5,000 nt of DNA from Chlamydiia bacterium. GTDB lineage: Bacteria; Chlamydiota; Chlamydiia; Chlamydiales; FEN-1388. Every line of letters starts with the position of its first letter. Position 1 is the first letter of the stretch. The notes beneath the pieces were generated by a model. The model did not search any database. It was not told where the DNA came from and saw only the letters and a program-made list of their open reading frames with translations. The stretch is taken from NCBI GenBank assembly GCA_028293095.1, contig JAQGPK010000062.1, positions 1 through 5,000 on the forward strand, given 5' to 3'. Both the position numbers and the translations under genes were made by a program. Positions 1 to 5,000 of this stretch are shown in pieces.

Positions 1-1
1 A

Positions 2-922
2 GTTGAGTGTGTTGGTGATGATATTGCCTGGATGCATTGGGGTAAAGATGGTAGGCTCTATGCAATTAATCCAGAAGCTGGCTTCTTTGGAGTTGCACCT
101 GGGACCTCTCTGAAGACAAATCCGAGCGCAATGAAAACAATTGAGAAAAACACTATTTTCACAAATGTAGCACTTACTGAAGATGGCGATGTCTGGTGGG
201 AAGGAATGACAGATTCGCCGCCCAACCATCTGATTTCTTGGAAGGGTGTGGCTTGGGATCCAAGCTCCTCTGAAAAAGCTGCGCATCCAAATTCACGCTT
301 TACAGTTGGGGTTGATCAGTGTCCTGTTGTAGACCCTGAATATTTGGCTGCAAGTGGCGTTCCTATTTCTGGTATTATTTTTGGTGGTAGAAGATCTCAT
401 ACAATGCCTCTTGTGCGCCAAGCTGTAAATTATGCACATGGTGTTTTCTTGGGCGCTTCGATGACGTCAGAGACGACAGCTGCAGCCAAAGGCGAAGTTG
501 GTAAGCTGCGACATGATCCTTTTTCGATGCTTCCTTTTTGCGGCTATCATATGGGAGACTATTTTGCCCATTGGCTTTCGCAGGAGAAAGAAGGGAGAAA
601 GATGCCTGAGATTTTCTATGTAAATTGGTTTTTGAAAGATAGCGCTGGAAAATTCTTATGGCCGGGCTTTGGGGATAACATTCGCGTGATCAAGTGGATG
701 TGTGAGCGTATTGACTATAAGGTCCAAGCTGAGAAAACAGCGATAGGCTATCTTCCTGAAAAGTCAGCTTTTGCTGAAAACAAGCAGCTGTTTGAAATTG
801 ATAAAGAGGCCTGGAAAAAAGAAGTTCAGGATCTTGAGTCTTATTTCCATACCTTTGGAGAGAAATTGCCTCAGCCACTTACTGCGGAACTCCAACTTCT
901 CAAAACAGCATTCTCTAACTAA
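2..922 (+). CDS. pckG: GTP-dependent phosphoenolpyruvate carboxykinase, C-terminal half (5' end outside window)
   Basis: Cytosolic enzyme that interconverts oxaloacetate + GTP with phosphoenolpyruvate + CO2 + GDP, linking the TCA cycle to gluconeogenesis. The frame is open from nt 2, giving 306 visible residues of a family usually about 600 long. The fragment begins VECVGDDIAWM, the conserved segment just after the P-loop, and its second Asp (fragment residue 7) matches the family's Mn-binding Asp. Next come NPEAGFFGVAPGTS, TNPSAMKTIEKNTIFTNVA, AHPNSRF, and IIFGGRR (Arg 130-131, substrate/GTP binding). The HDPFSMLPFCGYHMGDYFAHW block follows as seen in vertebrate PCK1. VNWF..KD..GKFLWPGFGDN keeps all three guanine-stacking Phe residues (about 210, 218, 223) and the Asn after them, which marks the GTP rather than the ATP enzyme. 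The C-terminus is normal and the stop is TAA. Nothing suggests decay. The ATG at nt 32 is internal, not the start. In Chlamydia this gene is called pckA. Confidence 0.97.
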   Translation, partial: VECVGDDIAWMHWGKDGRLYAINPEAGFFGVAPGTSLKTNPSAMKTIEKNTIFTNVALTEDGDVWWEGMTDSPPNHLISWKGVAWDPSSSEKAAHPNSRFTVGVDQCPVVDPEYLAASGVPISGIIFGGRRSHTMPLVRQAVNYAHGVFLGASMTSETTAAAKGEVGKLRHDPFSMLPFCGYHMGDYFAHWLSQEKEGRKMPEIFYVNWFLKDSAGKFLWPGFGDNIRVIKWMCERIDYKVQAEKTAIGYLPEKSAFAENKQLFEIDKEAWKKEVQDLESYFHTFGEKLPQPLTAELQLLKTAFSN

Positions 923-933
923 CAAATAGCGAT

Positions 934-956
934 GCGTTAAATCATTTTTTTAATGC
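934..956 (+). terminator. Possible weak hairpin after pckG
   Basis: Starting 12 nt after the pckG stop, GCGTTAAA (934-941) pairs with TTTAATGC (949-956), giving an 8-bp stem with one G-T pair and a 7-nt loop. Most of the T-run lies in the loop and in the 3' arm, and no T-tract follows the stem. This is therefore not a textbook intrinsic terminator. The right arm is also the outer end of the palindromic repeat, so the hairpin may simply be part of that repeat. Confidence 0.22.
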
Positions 957-1166
957 AAAGAAATGCAGAAGACGCAAAGAGAAAGAAATAGATTTACATA
1001 TGGTTAAAGACAAGGGTCAATTTATTTAGAAAGTGTTACCTCTGTTAGTGGTGAACTGGATCCTCTCTGTGTTCTCTGTGGTAAAAAATAGAAAACAAAA
1101 TTATCCACCGTACATCTTTTTAATTCTCTTTGCGCCTTTGCCCTCACTCGCTCCTTTACGTTAAAA
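948..1166. repeat. Degenerate palindromic (MITE-like) intergenic repeat, about 219 bp
   Basis: The two ends are imperfect inverted copies. The inner part of the left arm, GACGCAAAGAGAA (971-983), reads in reverse complement as TTCTCTTTGCGTC, against TTCTCTTTGCGCC at 1124-1136 (12 of 13 identical). The outer part, read in reverse complement from 960 to 948, is CTTTGCATTAAAA, against CTTTACGTTAAAA at 1154-1166 (11 of 13). The segment between these blocks differs in length (10 versus 17 nt). The left arm contains near-repeats of the type ATGCAAAG, ATGCAGAA and ACGCAAAG. Between the arms lies CTCTGTG-TT-CTCTGTG-GT (1065-1082), preceded by a decayed cousin, CTCTGTTAGTGGTGAA. From memory, motifs of the CTCTGTGxxCTCTGTGGT and CTTTGCGxCTTTGCG kind recur as non-coding repeats in many bacterial genomes; I could not check that here. 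No transposase and no clear target-site duplication are visible. Confidence 0.6.
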
Positions 1167-1180
1167 TTGCTACAATTTGC

Positions 1181-1209
1181 TTGCAATCTGAGGGAAAATA
1201 GGGTACAAC
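1181..1209 (+). promoter_or_regulatory. Candidate sigma70-type promoter for the LysM gene
   Basis: TTGCAA at 1181-1186 (4 of 6 to TTGACA) is followed, after a 17-bp spacer, by TACAAC at 1204-1209 (4 of 6 to TATAAT). This predicts a transcript start near 1216 and a leader of roughly 30 nt before the ATG at 1245. A short palindrome, AAATTG-cta-CAATTT (1164-1178), lies directly upstream and could be an operator, or could be chance in A/T-rich DNA. The match is moderate only. Confidence 0.33.
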
Positions 1210-1244
1210 AAAGCTCCTTTTATTATGATTCGGTTTAATCGTAA

Positions 1245-2558
1245 ATGGCTCATCAAGAAGATGATAGAATAAAAAAGCGTCGCACTCAAAGGCTTGTGCA
1301 AGCGTTAAGCGCGAGCTTGCTCGTGAATTTAATTCTCTCAGTTTTGTGCATTTATGAATGGCAAAGTTCAGGGTACTGCCTTCTGAAAAATCTTCAATGC
1401 AAACCTATTGAAGTTTCCGTAGTTTCTTCTTCTGAAGTAGCCGAAAACCTGTATTCAGCTCTTAATTCTCTGAAAGACAAATCTAGTACAGAGCTTCTTT
1501 CACAGCTTAACTGTGAACGTATCATTGACGATGGTTATCAGGTTAGAGACCTTGCTTTAGGTGTGCTGACTTCAAAATATCATTTTGCCATTCAAAAGGC
1601 GCTCCCGAATGGCCTACAGCCAAAGCAGGAGCGGGTCATTCAGCTTACAGATGAAAAGATTACGGTATATCCAGGACTTTCGCAGGATCATTTTTTGGCA
1701 ATTTCGCATTTTGTACAAGAAGAGCGTTTTCCATTTACTGCTGAAGGCCTCTTTGAGCAATTAAAGCAAGATAGCTCAAATCCAGAATTGAGGGCAGCAT
1801 TTGTGCAAACACGTGAGTACATCACTTGTGAGACAGTATTGAAAGAGAGTGGCGATACCAATAGAGACACACTGGTGGCAATGCTTCTTACGGGCAACTG
1901 GAAAATGATTTCAGATTTAGTTGAAGGACCTAAAAGCGAACAGGACCTCTCGATAGAAAAGCAGCAGAAATTTATACTTTCCTATATTGCACTCGGATCA
2001 AAGTCTGCAGCAGAGTATTTGATACGACATGATCGAGAATTTGCAATCCATAAACTTGATGATATACAAGCTATGAATCTTCTAGGCTTACTCGAAGATC
2101 AGCCCGCGCTCTGCCAAGAGTATGCCTTAGCTCTTTTAGAGAGTAACCGAAAGAATGAAGTGTGGCAGTTTGCGATGAATACACTTATTGCTCTTCCAAC
2201 AAGTGAAGGATTAAAAGGCCGCTCGCGTAATGACCTTTTACGCTTCTTTGGAAAGAAAGTGCCAAAAGATGAGAAAAGTGTGATGACGGCAGTAGTCGAT
2301 GTAAAAGCAAAGTCTACTACAGTGAAGCCAGTTGCTAAAAAAGTAGAGCCTACCAAAGCAAAAGCTGTAGCTATCGCGCCAACTACTCCTAAACCTGTCA
2401 AGAAGAGCAAGAAAGAGCGTACTTATATTGTACAAACTGGCGATAACCTTTGGAAAATTTCAAAGAAGTTTCGAGTTCAAATTGAAGATATTCGATTTGT
2501 TAATAAGCTTCAGTCAGATGCATTGAAGCCAGGCACTATTCTCCGTATTCCGTCGTAG
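1245..2558 (+). CDS. Membrane-anchored LysM-domain protein, function unknown
   Basis: A 437-residue protein, probably of the cell envelope. Residues 1-16 are charged and basic (KKRRTQR at 10-16). Residues 17-39 form a single hydrophobic segment, which by the positive-inside rule suggests a signal anchor with the rest in the periplasm. Residues about 60-340 are mostly helical and match no family I can name. Residues about 345-392 are a Lys/Val/Ala/Pro/Thr-rich, probably flexible linker. Residues 393-437 are one typical LysM domain (TYIVQTGDNLWKISKKF, then LKPGTILRIPS at the very end), a fold that binds GlcNAc-containing glycans such as peptidoglycan. I see no hydrolase, amidase or peptidase motif, so it more likely tethers or scaffolds than cuts. 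The start is fixed by an in-frame TAA directly before the ATG, but no Shine-Dalgarno sequence is visible. Cys residues at 35, 45 and 52 lie in or just after the anchor; there is no lipobox with an upstream cleavable signal. It may be a divisome or cell-wall protein, by inference from LysM alone. Confidence 0.85.
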   Translation: MAHQEDDRIKKRRTQRLVQALSASLLVNLILSVLCIYEWQSSGYCLLKNLQCKPIEVSVVSSSEVAENLYSALNSLKDKSSTELLSQLNCERIIDDGYQVRDLALGVLTSKYHFAIQKALPNGLQPKQERVIQLTDEKITVYPGLSQDHFLAISHFVQEERFPFTAEGLFEQLKQDSSNPELRAAFVQTREYITCETVLKESGDTNRDTLVAMLLTGNWKMISDLVEGPKSEQDLSIEKQQKFILSYIALGSKSAAEYLIRHDREFAIHKLDDIQAMNLLGLLEDQPALCQEYALALLESNRKNEVWQFAMNTLIALPTSEGLKGRSRNDLLRFFGKKVPKDEKSVMTAVVDVKAKSTTVKPVAKKVEPTKAKAVAIAPTTPKPVKKSKKERTYIVQTGDNLWKISKKFRVQIEDIRFVNKLQSDALKPGTILRIPS

Positions 2559-2566
2559 TATTCATT

Positions 2567-2624
2567 ATATAGTAAATCTATTGTAATGGATCGTGATATA
2601 GTAAATCTATTGTAATGGATCGTG
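2567..2624. repeat. Perfect 29-bp tandem duplication covering the 3' end of yidD
   Basis: Two identical adjacent 29-bp units occupy 2567-2595 and 2596-2624; each begins ATATAGTAAATC and ends ATGGATCGTG. The right-hand unit contains the last codons and TAG stop of yidD on the minus strand (CACGATCCATTACAATAG, coding HDPLQ-stop). The left-hand unit is therefore a spare, untranslated copy of the gene's tail lying beyond its stop. The lack of any mismatch suggests a recent slippage event. The units fill most of the 48-bp gap between the two convergent genes. I see no intrinsic terminator there. Confidence 0.93.
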
Positions 2625-2816
2625 ACCACCGGGATGCCAAGGATGACATTTACCTATTCGCTTGACTGTAAGCCATACTGCTTTTAAAAAAGTTTTTTCT
2701 TTAAAGGCATCAAGGGCGTACGATGAGCAAGAAGGCGTAAACCGACAATTCATTCCCAAAAGAGGGCTAATGCAGAGTCGATACGCCTTGATGAGCCAGA
2801 TTATAGGCCACTTCAT
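2607..2816 (-). CDS. yidD: YidD, membrane protein insertion efficiency factor
   Basis: A 69-residue protein of the YidD (DUF37/Haemolytic) family, normally about 70-85 residues. Family members lie at the inner face of the inner membrane and help the YidC/Sec machinery insert membrane proteins. Family hallmarks are present in order. An N-terminal amphipathic/hydrophobic stretch (WPIIWLIKAYRLCISPLLG, residues 3-21) comes first. The core CRFTPSCSSYALDAF (24-38) carries the conserved Cys residues and the P-SCS-Y motif. The tail C-HPWHPGGHDPL (57-68) matches the usual ChP...GG.DP ending. Its ATG overlaps the TGA of the upstream symporter gene as ATGA, so translation is probably coupled. AGGAG at 2832-2828, inside the symporter's last codons, is a possible ribosome site, with a long spacer of 11 nt. 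In many bacteria yidD sits between rnpA and yidC; here it does not. The 3' end lies in a 29-bp tandem duplication that leaves the protein intact. Confidence 0.95.
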   Translation of the reverse strand: MKWPIIWLIKAYRLCISPLLGMNCRFTPSCSSYALDAFKEKTFLKAVWLTVKRIGKCHPWHPGGHDPLQ

Positions 2817-4156
2817 ATCGTGATCATCTCCTGCTTCTTTCTTTTAGCAGCAATCATGCCACCAAGATATCCAAGTCCAGAGAGCGCAAGAGGAAACAAT
2901 TCTCCATACACTCCTAAGGGAAAAAGTTTCACTCCTATGAATCCAATCGCGCCCGCTGCAACTGATGCGACAGCTGCAGGTAGAAGAGTGAGGCAACGAT
3001 CCTTCATAAAGACAGCTGCAATAAAAGGAACAAAAAGGCATGCCACAGAAAGCTCATAGCTTGCAACCATACAAGAAAGAATATTGGTTGCTGTATAGGA
3101 TCCTATAAGCGCAAATATTCCAATGCCAAAGGTGATCCACTTGGTCCGGTTAAGTGGAACTGCGTTTGTACTTGTGAAGTCTTGTGAAATATTAGAGCTT
3201 ACAGCTGAGAGGAGAGACGATGCTGTTGAAATGATCGCAAGTAGTACGGCTGAAGCTGCACAAGAGACAAGCTTTGGACTTGTGAGGAGTTTGACAACTT
3301 CCATGAACTTACTCGTAGGTCCCTGTTCTACATGGAGTGTTTCTGCCAGCATGCCAAAATAGACTGGGATTGCTGCTAATAGGAGCAAAATGAGGGCTGA
3401 AAGTAGCCCTGCACGACTGACATCACTCGAGCTTTTGGCTGCAAAGCAGCGCTGCGTCATATCTTGTTCAATGAAGGTAAAAAGAAAAGGCATCAAAAGA
3501 TAGCCCAGAATTTTAGGTTCTGCAACCGGCCATTTGGTCGCAACTTCAAAAGAGACAGAAGGAGCTGTAGTCAAAATAAAGCAAAAGGCTGTAATTAACA
3601 TGCCGATCATGACGACTGCTTGAACAGTATCTGTCCAGACAACCGCTAAGAAACCGCCTTGTGTTGTGTAGAGGATTACCACCATCCAAGCAAGGAGAAA
3701 AATCCACTCTTCTCCCCAGCCGGCAGAAAAAAGAAAGGCGCGTAGCGCCACAGCTTGAGCAATTAAAATCCCAGTTAAGGAGATGACTGAAAGAAGTGCG
3801 GCACCCTTTTTTAGGAGGTGACTTCCATAGTACCGCTCAAAGAGATCAGCTGTAGTATTGAGCTCTAGTGAGCGAAGCTTAGCGCCAAAGCCAGCGCCAA
3901 GTCCTAAAAAGCCTAAGCAATAGCCTAATGGGAAAAAGAAGGCATAAGGTCCAATTTGAAAAGCTGCATCTGCTGTCCCTAGAATAAATCCTCCGCCAAT
4001 TTGCGTGGCAGCAAAGGTCATTGTGAGCAAGGGCCATGAAAGTGTGCGTCCTGCTAAAAAATAATCACTTTGCTTTTTTGCGCGTTTTGAAAAGAATACG
4101 CCTATTGCAAAAGAGAGGGCTAGGACAAAGAAAAAAGGAAGTAAAGAATAATCCAT
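2813..4156 (-). CDS. Sodium:solute symporter (SSS family), substrate unknown
   Basis: A 447-residue polytopic inner-membrane transporter of the SSS family (TC 2.A.21, the PutP/PanF/SGLT group), expected to couple Na+ entry to uptake of a small solute such as an amino acid, sugar or vitamin. By eye there are about 13 hydrophobic segments, in keeping with the family's LeuT-like fold. The N-terminal region has YFLAGRTLSW and TQIGGGFILG (residues 51-60), typical of the first helices. GGFLAVVWTDTVQAVVM (167-183) is the family signature with the TDxxQ core. IISTASSLLSAVSSNISQDF (308-327) matches the helix that carries the Ser/Thr sodium ligands in PutP (S340/T341); S310/T311 are the likely equivalents. 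At 447 residues it is slightly short and lacks the C-terminal extensions of some relatives. The start is supported by GGTGAT 3 nt upstream. It is the first gene of an operon with yidD, overlapping it by 4 bp. The substrate cannot be told from sequence alone. Confidence 0.93.
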   Translation of the reverse strand: MDYSLLPFFFVLALSFAIGVFFSKRAKKQSDYFLAGRTLSWPLLTMTFAATQIGGGFILGTADAAFQIGPYAFFFPLGYCLGFLGLGAGFGAKLRSLELNTTADLFERYYGSHLLKKGAALLSVISLTGILIAQAVALRAFLFSAGWGEEWIFLLAWMVVILYTTQGGFLAVVWTDTVQAVVMIGMLITAFCFILTTAPSVSFEVATKWPVAEPKILGYLLMPFLFTFIEQDMTQRCFAAKSSSDVSRAGLLSALILLLLAAIPVYFGMLAETLHVEQGPTSKFMEVVKLLTSPKLVSCAASAVLLAIISTASSLLSAVSSNISQDFTSTNAVPLNRTKWITFGIGIFALIGSYTATNILSCMVASYELSVACLFVPFIAAVFMKDRCLTLLPAAVASVAAGAIGFIGVKLFPLGVYGELFPLALSGLGYLGGMIAAKRKKQEMITI

Positions 4157-4159
4157 AAC

Positions 4160-4165
4160 ATCACC
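4160..4165 (-). promoter_or_regulatory. Ribosome binding site of the symporter gene
   Basis: Read on the minus strand, GGTGAT sits 3 nt (GTT) before the ATG at 4156. It is the best Shine-Dalgarno match near the start of any complete gene in the window and supports the chosen start. Confidence 0.5.
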
Positions 4166-4172
4166 AAAAAAT

Positions 4173-4201
4173 ATAATTTAAACTATGTATCTATGTGTCA
4201 A
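4173..4201 (-). promoter_or_regulatory. Candidate sigma70-type promoter of the symporter-yidD operon
   Basis: On the minus strand, a perfect TTGACA (4201-4196) is followed after 17 bp by AATTAT (4178-4173; 4 of 6 to TATAAT) in an A/T-rich stretch. The start point would fall near 4166, only about 10 nt before the ATG, so the leader would carry little beyond the ribosome site. A TATATT lies slightly downstream, but its spacing of 20 bp from TTGACA is poor. Confidence 0.5.
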
Positions 4202-4498
4202 AGAGGCAAGAACTAGGACTTATGATGGCAATGATGGTGAACAAAAAGAAGGGAAGCAAAAAAGATTTCAAGTTTATTACTACACGGGTACTTTTTCATA
4301 GTTCACTAGCTCCTTTTTTCTATGTTAGTGGGGTTAGTATAGCATAAAGCTCAATTATATTCAAAATATATTTCCATATTAAGAAGAGTGATTTGGCGTA
4401 GTAAAAACAATGCTGTTTTTTATTAAATAGGGGAGCTGATAAACTCCGCGACTCGTGTTGTGCAGGCGCTTTAACAATTAACCAAAAATAGGTCGAGT

Positions 4499-5000
4499 AT
4501 GAGTCCTCTGTCTGTATCTGAAAAGCAGGAAGTATCCAAAGATTCTACATTGCAAAACATGAGTACTGACTCAAAAGGTACATGGAATGGACGTCAAGTA
4601 GTGAGCTCTTCTTCAGAAGATTCAAAGGTTAGTCCGATTGCAGCCTCTTCACTTGTCGCTTCTACTCAAACTTGTGATTCTCAGAAAGAAGAAAGAAAAG
4701 AAGCCTCTCAGATGGTTCCTGTAAAGCATCATTCAATTACAGTTAATAAGGAGTATGAGGTACGCGTAAGTAAGCTTTTGCAAGATGTTACCTGGGATTT
4801 CCAGAAGCTTTCCCCATCCTTTCAAAAAGAATTAGAAAGTGTACGAAGTACATTAACAAAGTTGAATTTTGATGAACAAATTACTGGCATTCAGTTACAA
4901 GGTCTTTTAACCTACTTTTCAAGAATTAGAAAACTATTTTTTGCATCTTTGCGCATTCCAGAAGACTTTTTTTCAACTATAGTTCATGGTGAACAGATTG
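4499..5000 (+). CDS. Unrecognised protein with Ser-rich N-terminus (3' end outside window)
   Basis: The frame is open from the ATG at 4499 to the window edge: 167 codons with no stop. I do not recognise the family. Residues 1-70 are hydrophilic and low in complexity, with 18 Ser in 70 positions (SSSS at 36-39) plus many Lys, Glu, Thr and Gln; this part is probably disordered. From about residue 78 the sequence becomes ordered and helix-like (SKLLQDVTWDFQKLSPSF at 91-108, LQGLLTYFSRIRKLFFASLR at 133-152). There is no N-terminal signal peptide and no membrane segment in the visible part. The start is chosen because an in-frame TAA lies 9 codons upstream with no other ATG between, and AGG sits 6 nt before the ATG. 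A second ATGAGT at codon 21 has no ribosome site. A Ser-rich disordered head without a Sec signal resembles type III secretion substrates, which would suit a chlamydia-like host, but this is only a composition argument. Codon use looks like that of the neighbours. Confidence 0.75.
   Translation, partial: MSPLSVSEKQEVSKDSTLQNMSTDSKGTWNGRQVVSSSSEDSKVSPIAASSLVASTQTCDSQKEERKEASQMVPVKHHSITVNKEYEVRVSKLLQDVTWDFQKLSPSFQKELESVRSTLTKLNFDEQITGIQLQGLLTYFSRIRKLFFASLRIPEDFFSTIVHGEQI

Larger units (their letters stand above)
923..1244. other. Gene-free spacer between pckG and the LysM gene
   Basis: This 322-bp stretch holds no credible coding frame. Its contents in order are: a weak A/T-rich hairpin just after the pckG stop (934-956); a degenerate palindromic repeat with CTTTGCG/CTCTGTG motifs (about 948-1166); a 6-bp palindrome AAATTG-cta-CAATTT (1164-1178); and a possible sigma70-type promoter (1181-1209) for the downstream gene. 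The size of the gap and the candidate promoter suggest that the LysM gene is transcribed separately from pckG, although both lie on the same strand. Confidence 0.7.
4157..4498. other. Divergent spacer between the symporter operon and the last gene
   Basis: This 342-bp A/T-rich region separates two divergent genes. Its left edge holds the symporter promoter and ribosome site on the minus strand. On the plus strand there is a 41-codon open frame (4222-4347) of doubtful reality, a 5-bp inverted pair CACTA/TAGTG (about 4304-4330), and a small GGAG/CTCC hairpin (4432-4447). I could not find a convincing -35/-10 pair for the rightward gene, so its promoter is unidentified. No tRNA or recognisable non-coding RNA was seen. 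Confidence 0.6.

Noticed and set aside
1060..1140. CRISPR-like short repeats (CTCTGTG and CTTTGCG motifs)
   Set aside because: The units are 7-10 nt, degenerate and irregularly spaced, with no uniform repeat-spacer pattern and no cas genes.
1225..1272. 15-codon frame overlapping the start of the LysM gene (possible regulatory upstream ORF)
   Set aside because: It has no ribosome site and no recognisable attenuator structure or codon pattern; it is probably chance.
2099..2410. 103-codon minus-strand frame opposite the LysM gene
   Set aside because: It lies antisense to the Lys/Ala/Val/Pro-rich linker, whose codons give a biased hydrophobic antisense frame. The plus-strand reading has a clear LysM domain.
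2559..2606. Intrinsic bidirectional terminator between the convergent genes
   Set aside because: No G/C stem with a T-tract is present; the stretch is taken up by the tandem duplication.
2820..3362. Two 79-codon plus-strand frames (2820-3059, 3123-3362)
   Set aside because: Both are antisense to the symporter gene, whose minus-strand protein carries clear SSS family motifs. They show no domain of their own.
4321..4345. tRNA D-arm-like string (GTTAGTGGGGTTAGTATAGC)
   Set aside because: No acceptor stem, anticodon arm or GGTTCRA T-loop can be placed around it.
4391..4430. Promoter for the 4499 gene (TTGGCG with a downstream TATTAA)
   Set aside because: The spacing is about 22 bp, and at 17 bp the hexamer is only a T-run; not convincing.

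Overview
The window looks like part of a bacterial chromosome, moderately AT-rich, and probably from a member of the Chlamydiota outside the genus Chlamydia (Parachlamydia/Waddlia/Simkania-like). This placement is an inference. It rests on a GTP-type PEP carboxykinase beside a membrane-anchored LysM protein, a sodium:solute symporter, and a Ser-rich, effector-like N-terminus on the last gene. From memory, pckA lies next to mreB in Chlamydia. No ribosomal or other phylogenetic marker is present, so the placement is moderate at best.

Layout from left to right. (1) Nt 2-922 (+) hold the C-terminal half of GTP-dependent phosphoenolpyruvate carboxykinase; its start and P-loop lie upstream of the window. 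(2) Nt 923-1244 are a gene-free gap. Most of it is a degenerate palindromic repeat (about 948-1166) with internal CTCTGTG and CTTTGCG-type motifs, followed by a possible promoter. (3) Nt 1245-2558 (+) encode a 437-residue single-pass membrane protein ending in one LysM domain, so probably a peptidoglycan-binding envelope protein. (4) Nt 2559-2606 are a short convergent gap. It holds a perfect 29-bp tandem duplication that includes the last codons and stop of yidD. (5) On the minus strand, a sodium:solute symporter (4156-2813) overlaps yidD (2816-2607) by 4 bp as ATGA, forming a two-gene operon. A TTGACA-containing promoter lies just upstream of the symporter. (6) Nt 4157-4498 are the divergent spacer. 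(7) Nt 4499-5000 (+) are the start of an unrecognised gene that runs off the window; it has a Ser-rich disordered head followed by a helical region.

The genes do not form one pathway. PEPCK serves gluconeogenesis and anaplerosis. The LysM protein probably acts at the cell wall. The symporter with YidD is a membrane transport and membrane-biogenesis unit. The last gene could encode a secreted protein, but that is speculative. I see no CRISPR array, tRNA, rRNA, transposase or phage gene. I found no strong evidence of a wholly new system. The best leads are the palindromic repeat, the duplicated yidD end, the symporter-yidD coupling, the LysM protein and the Ser-rich partial gene.
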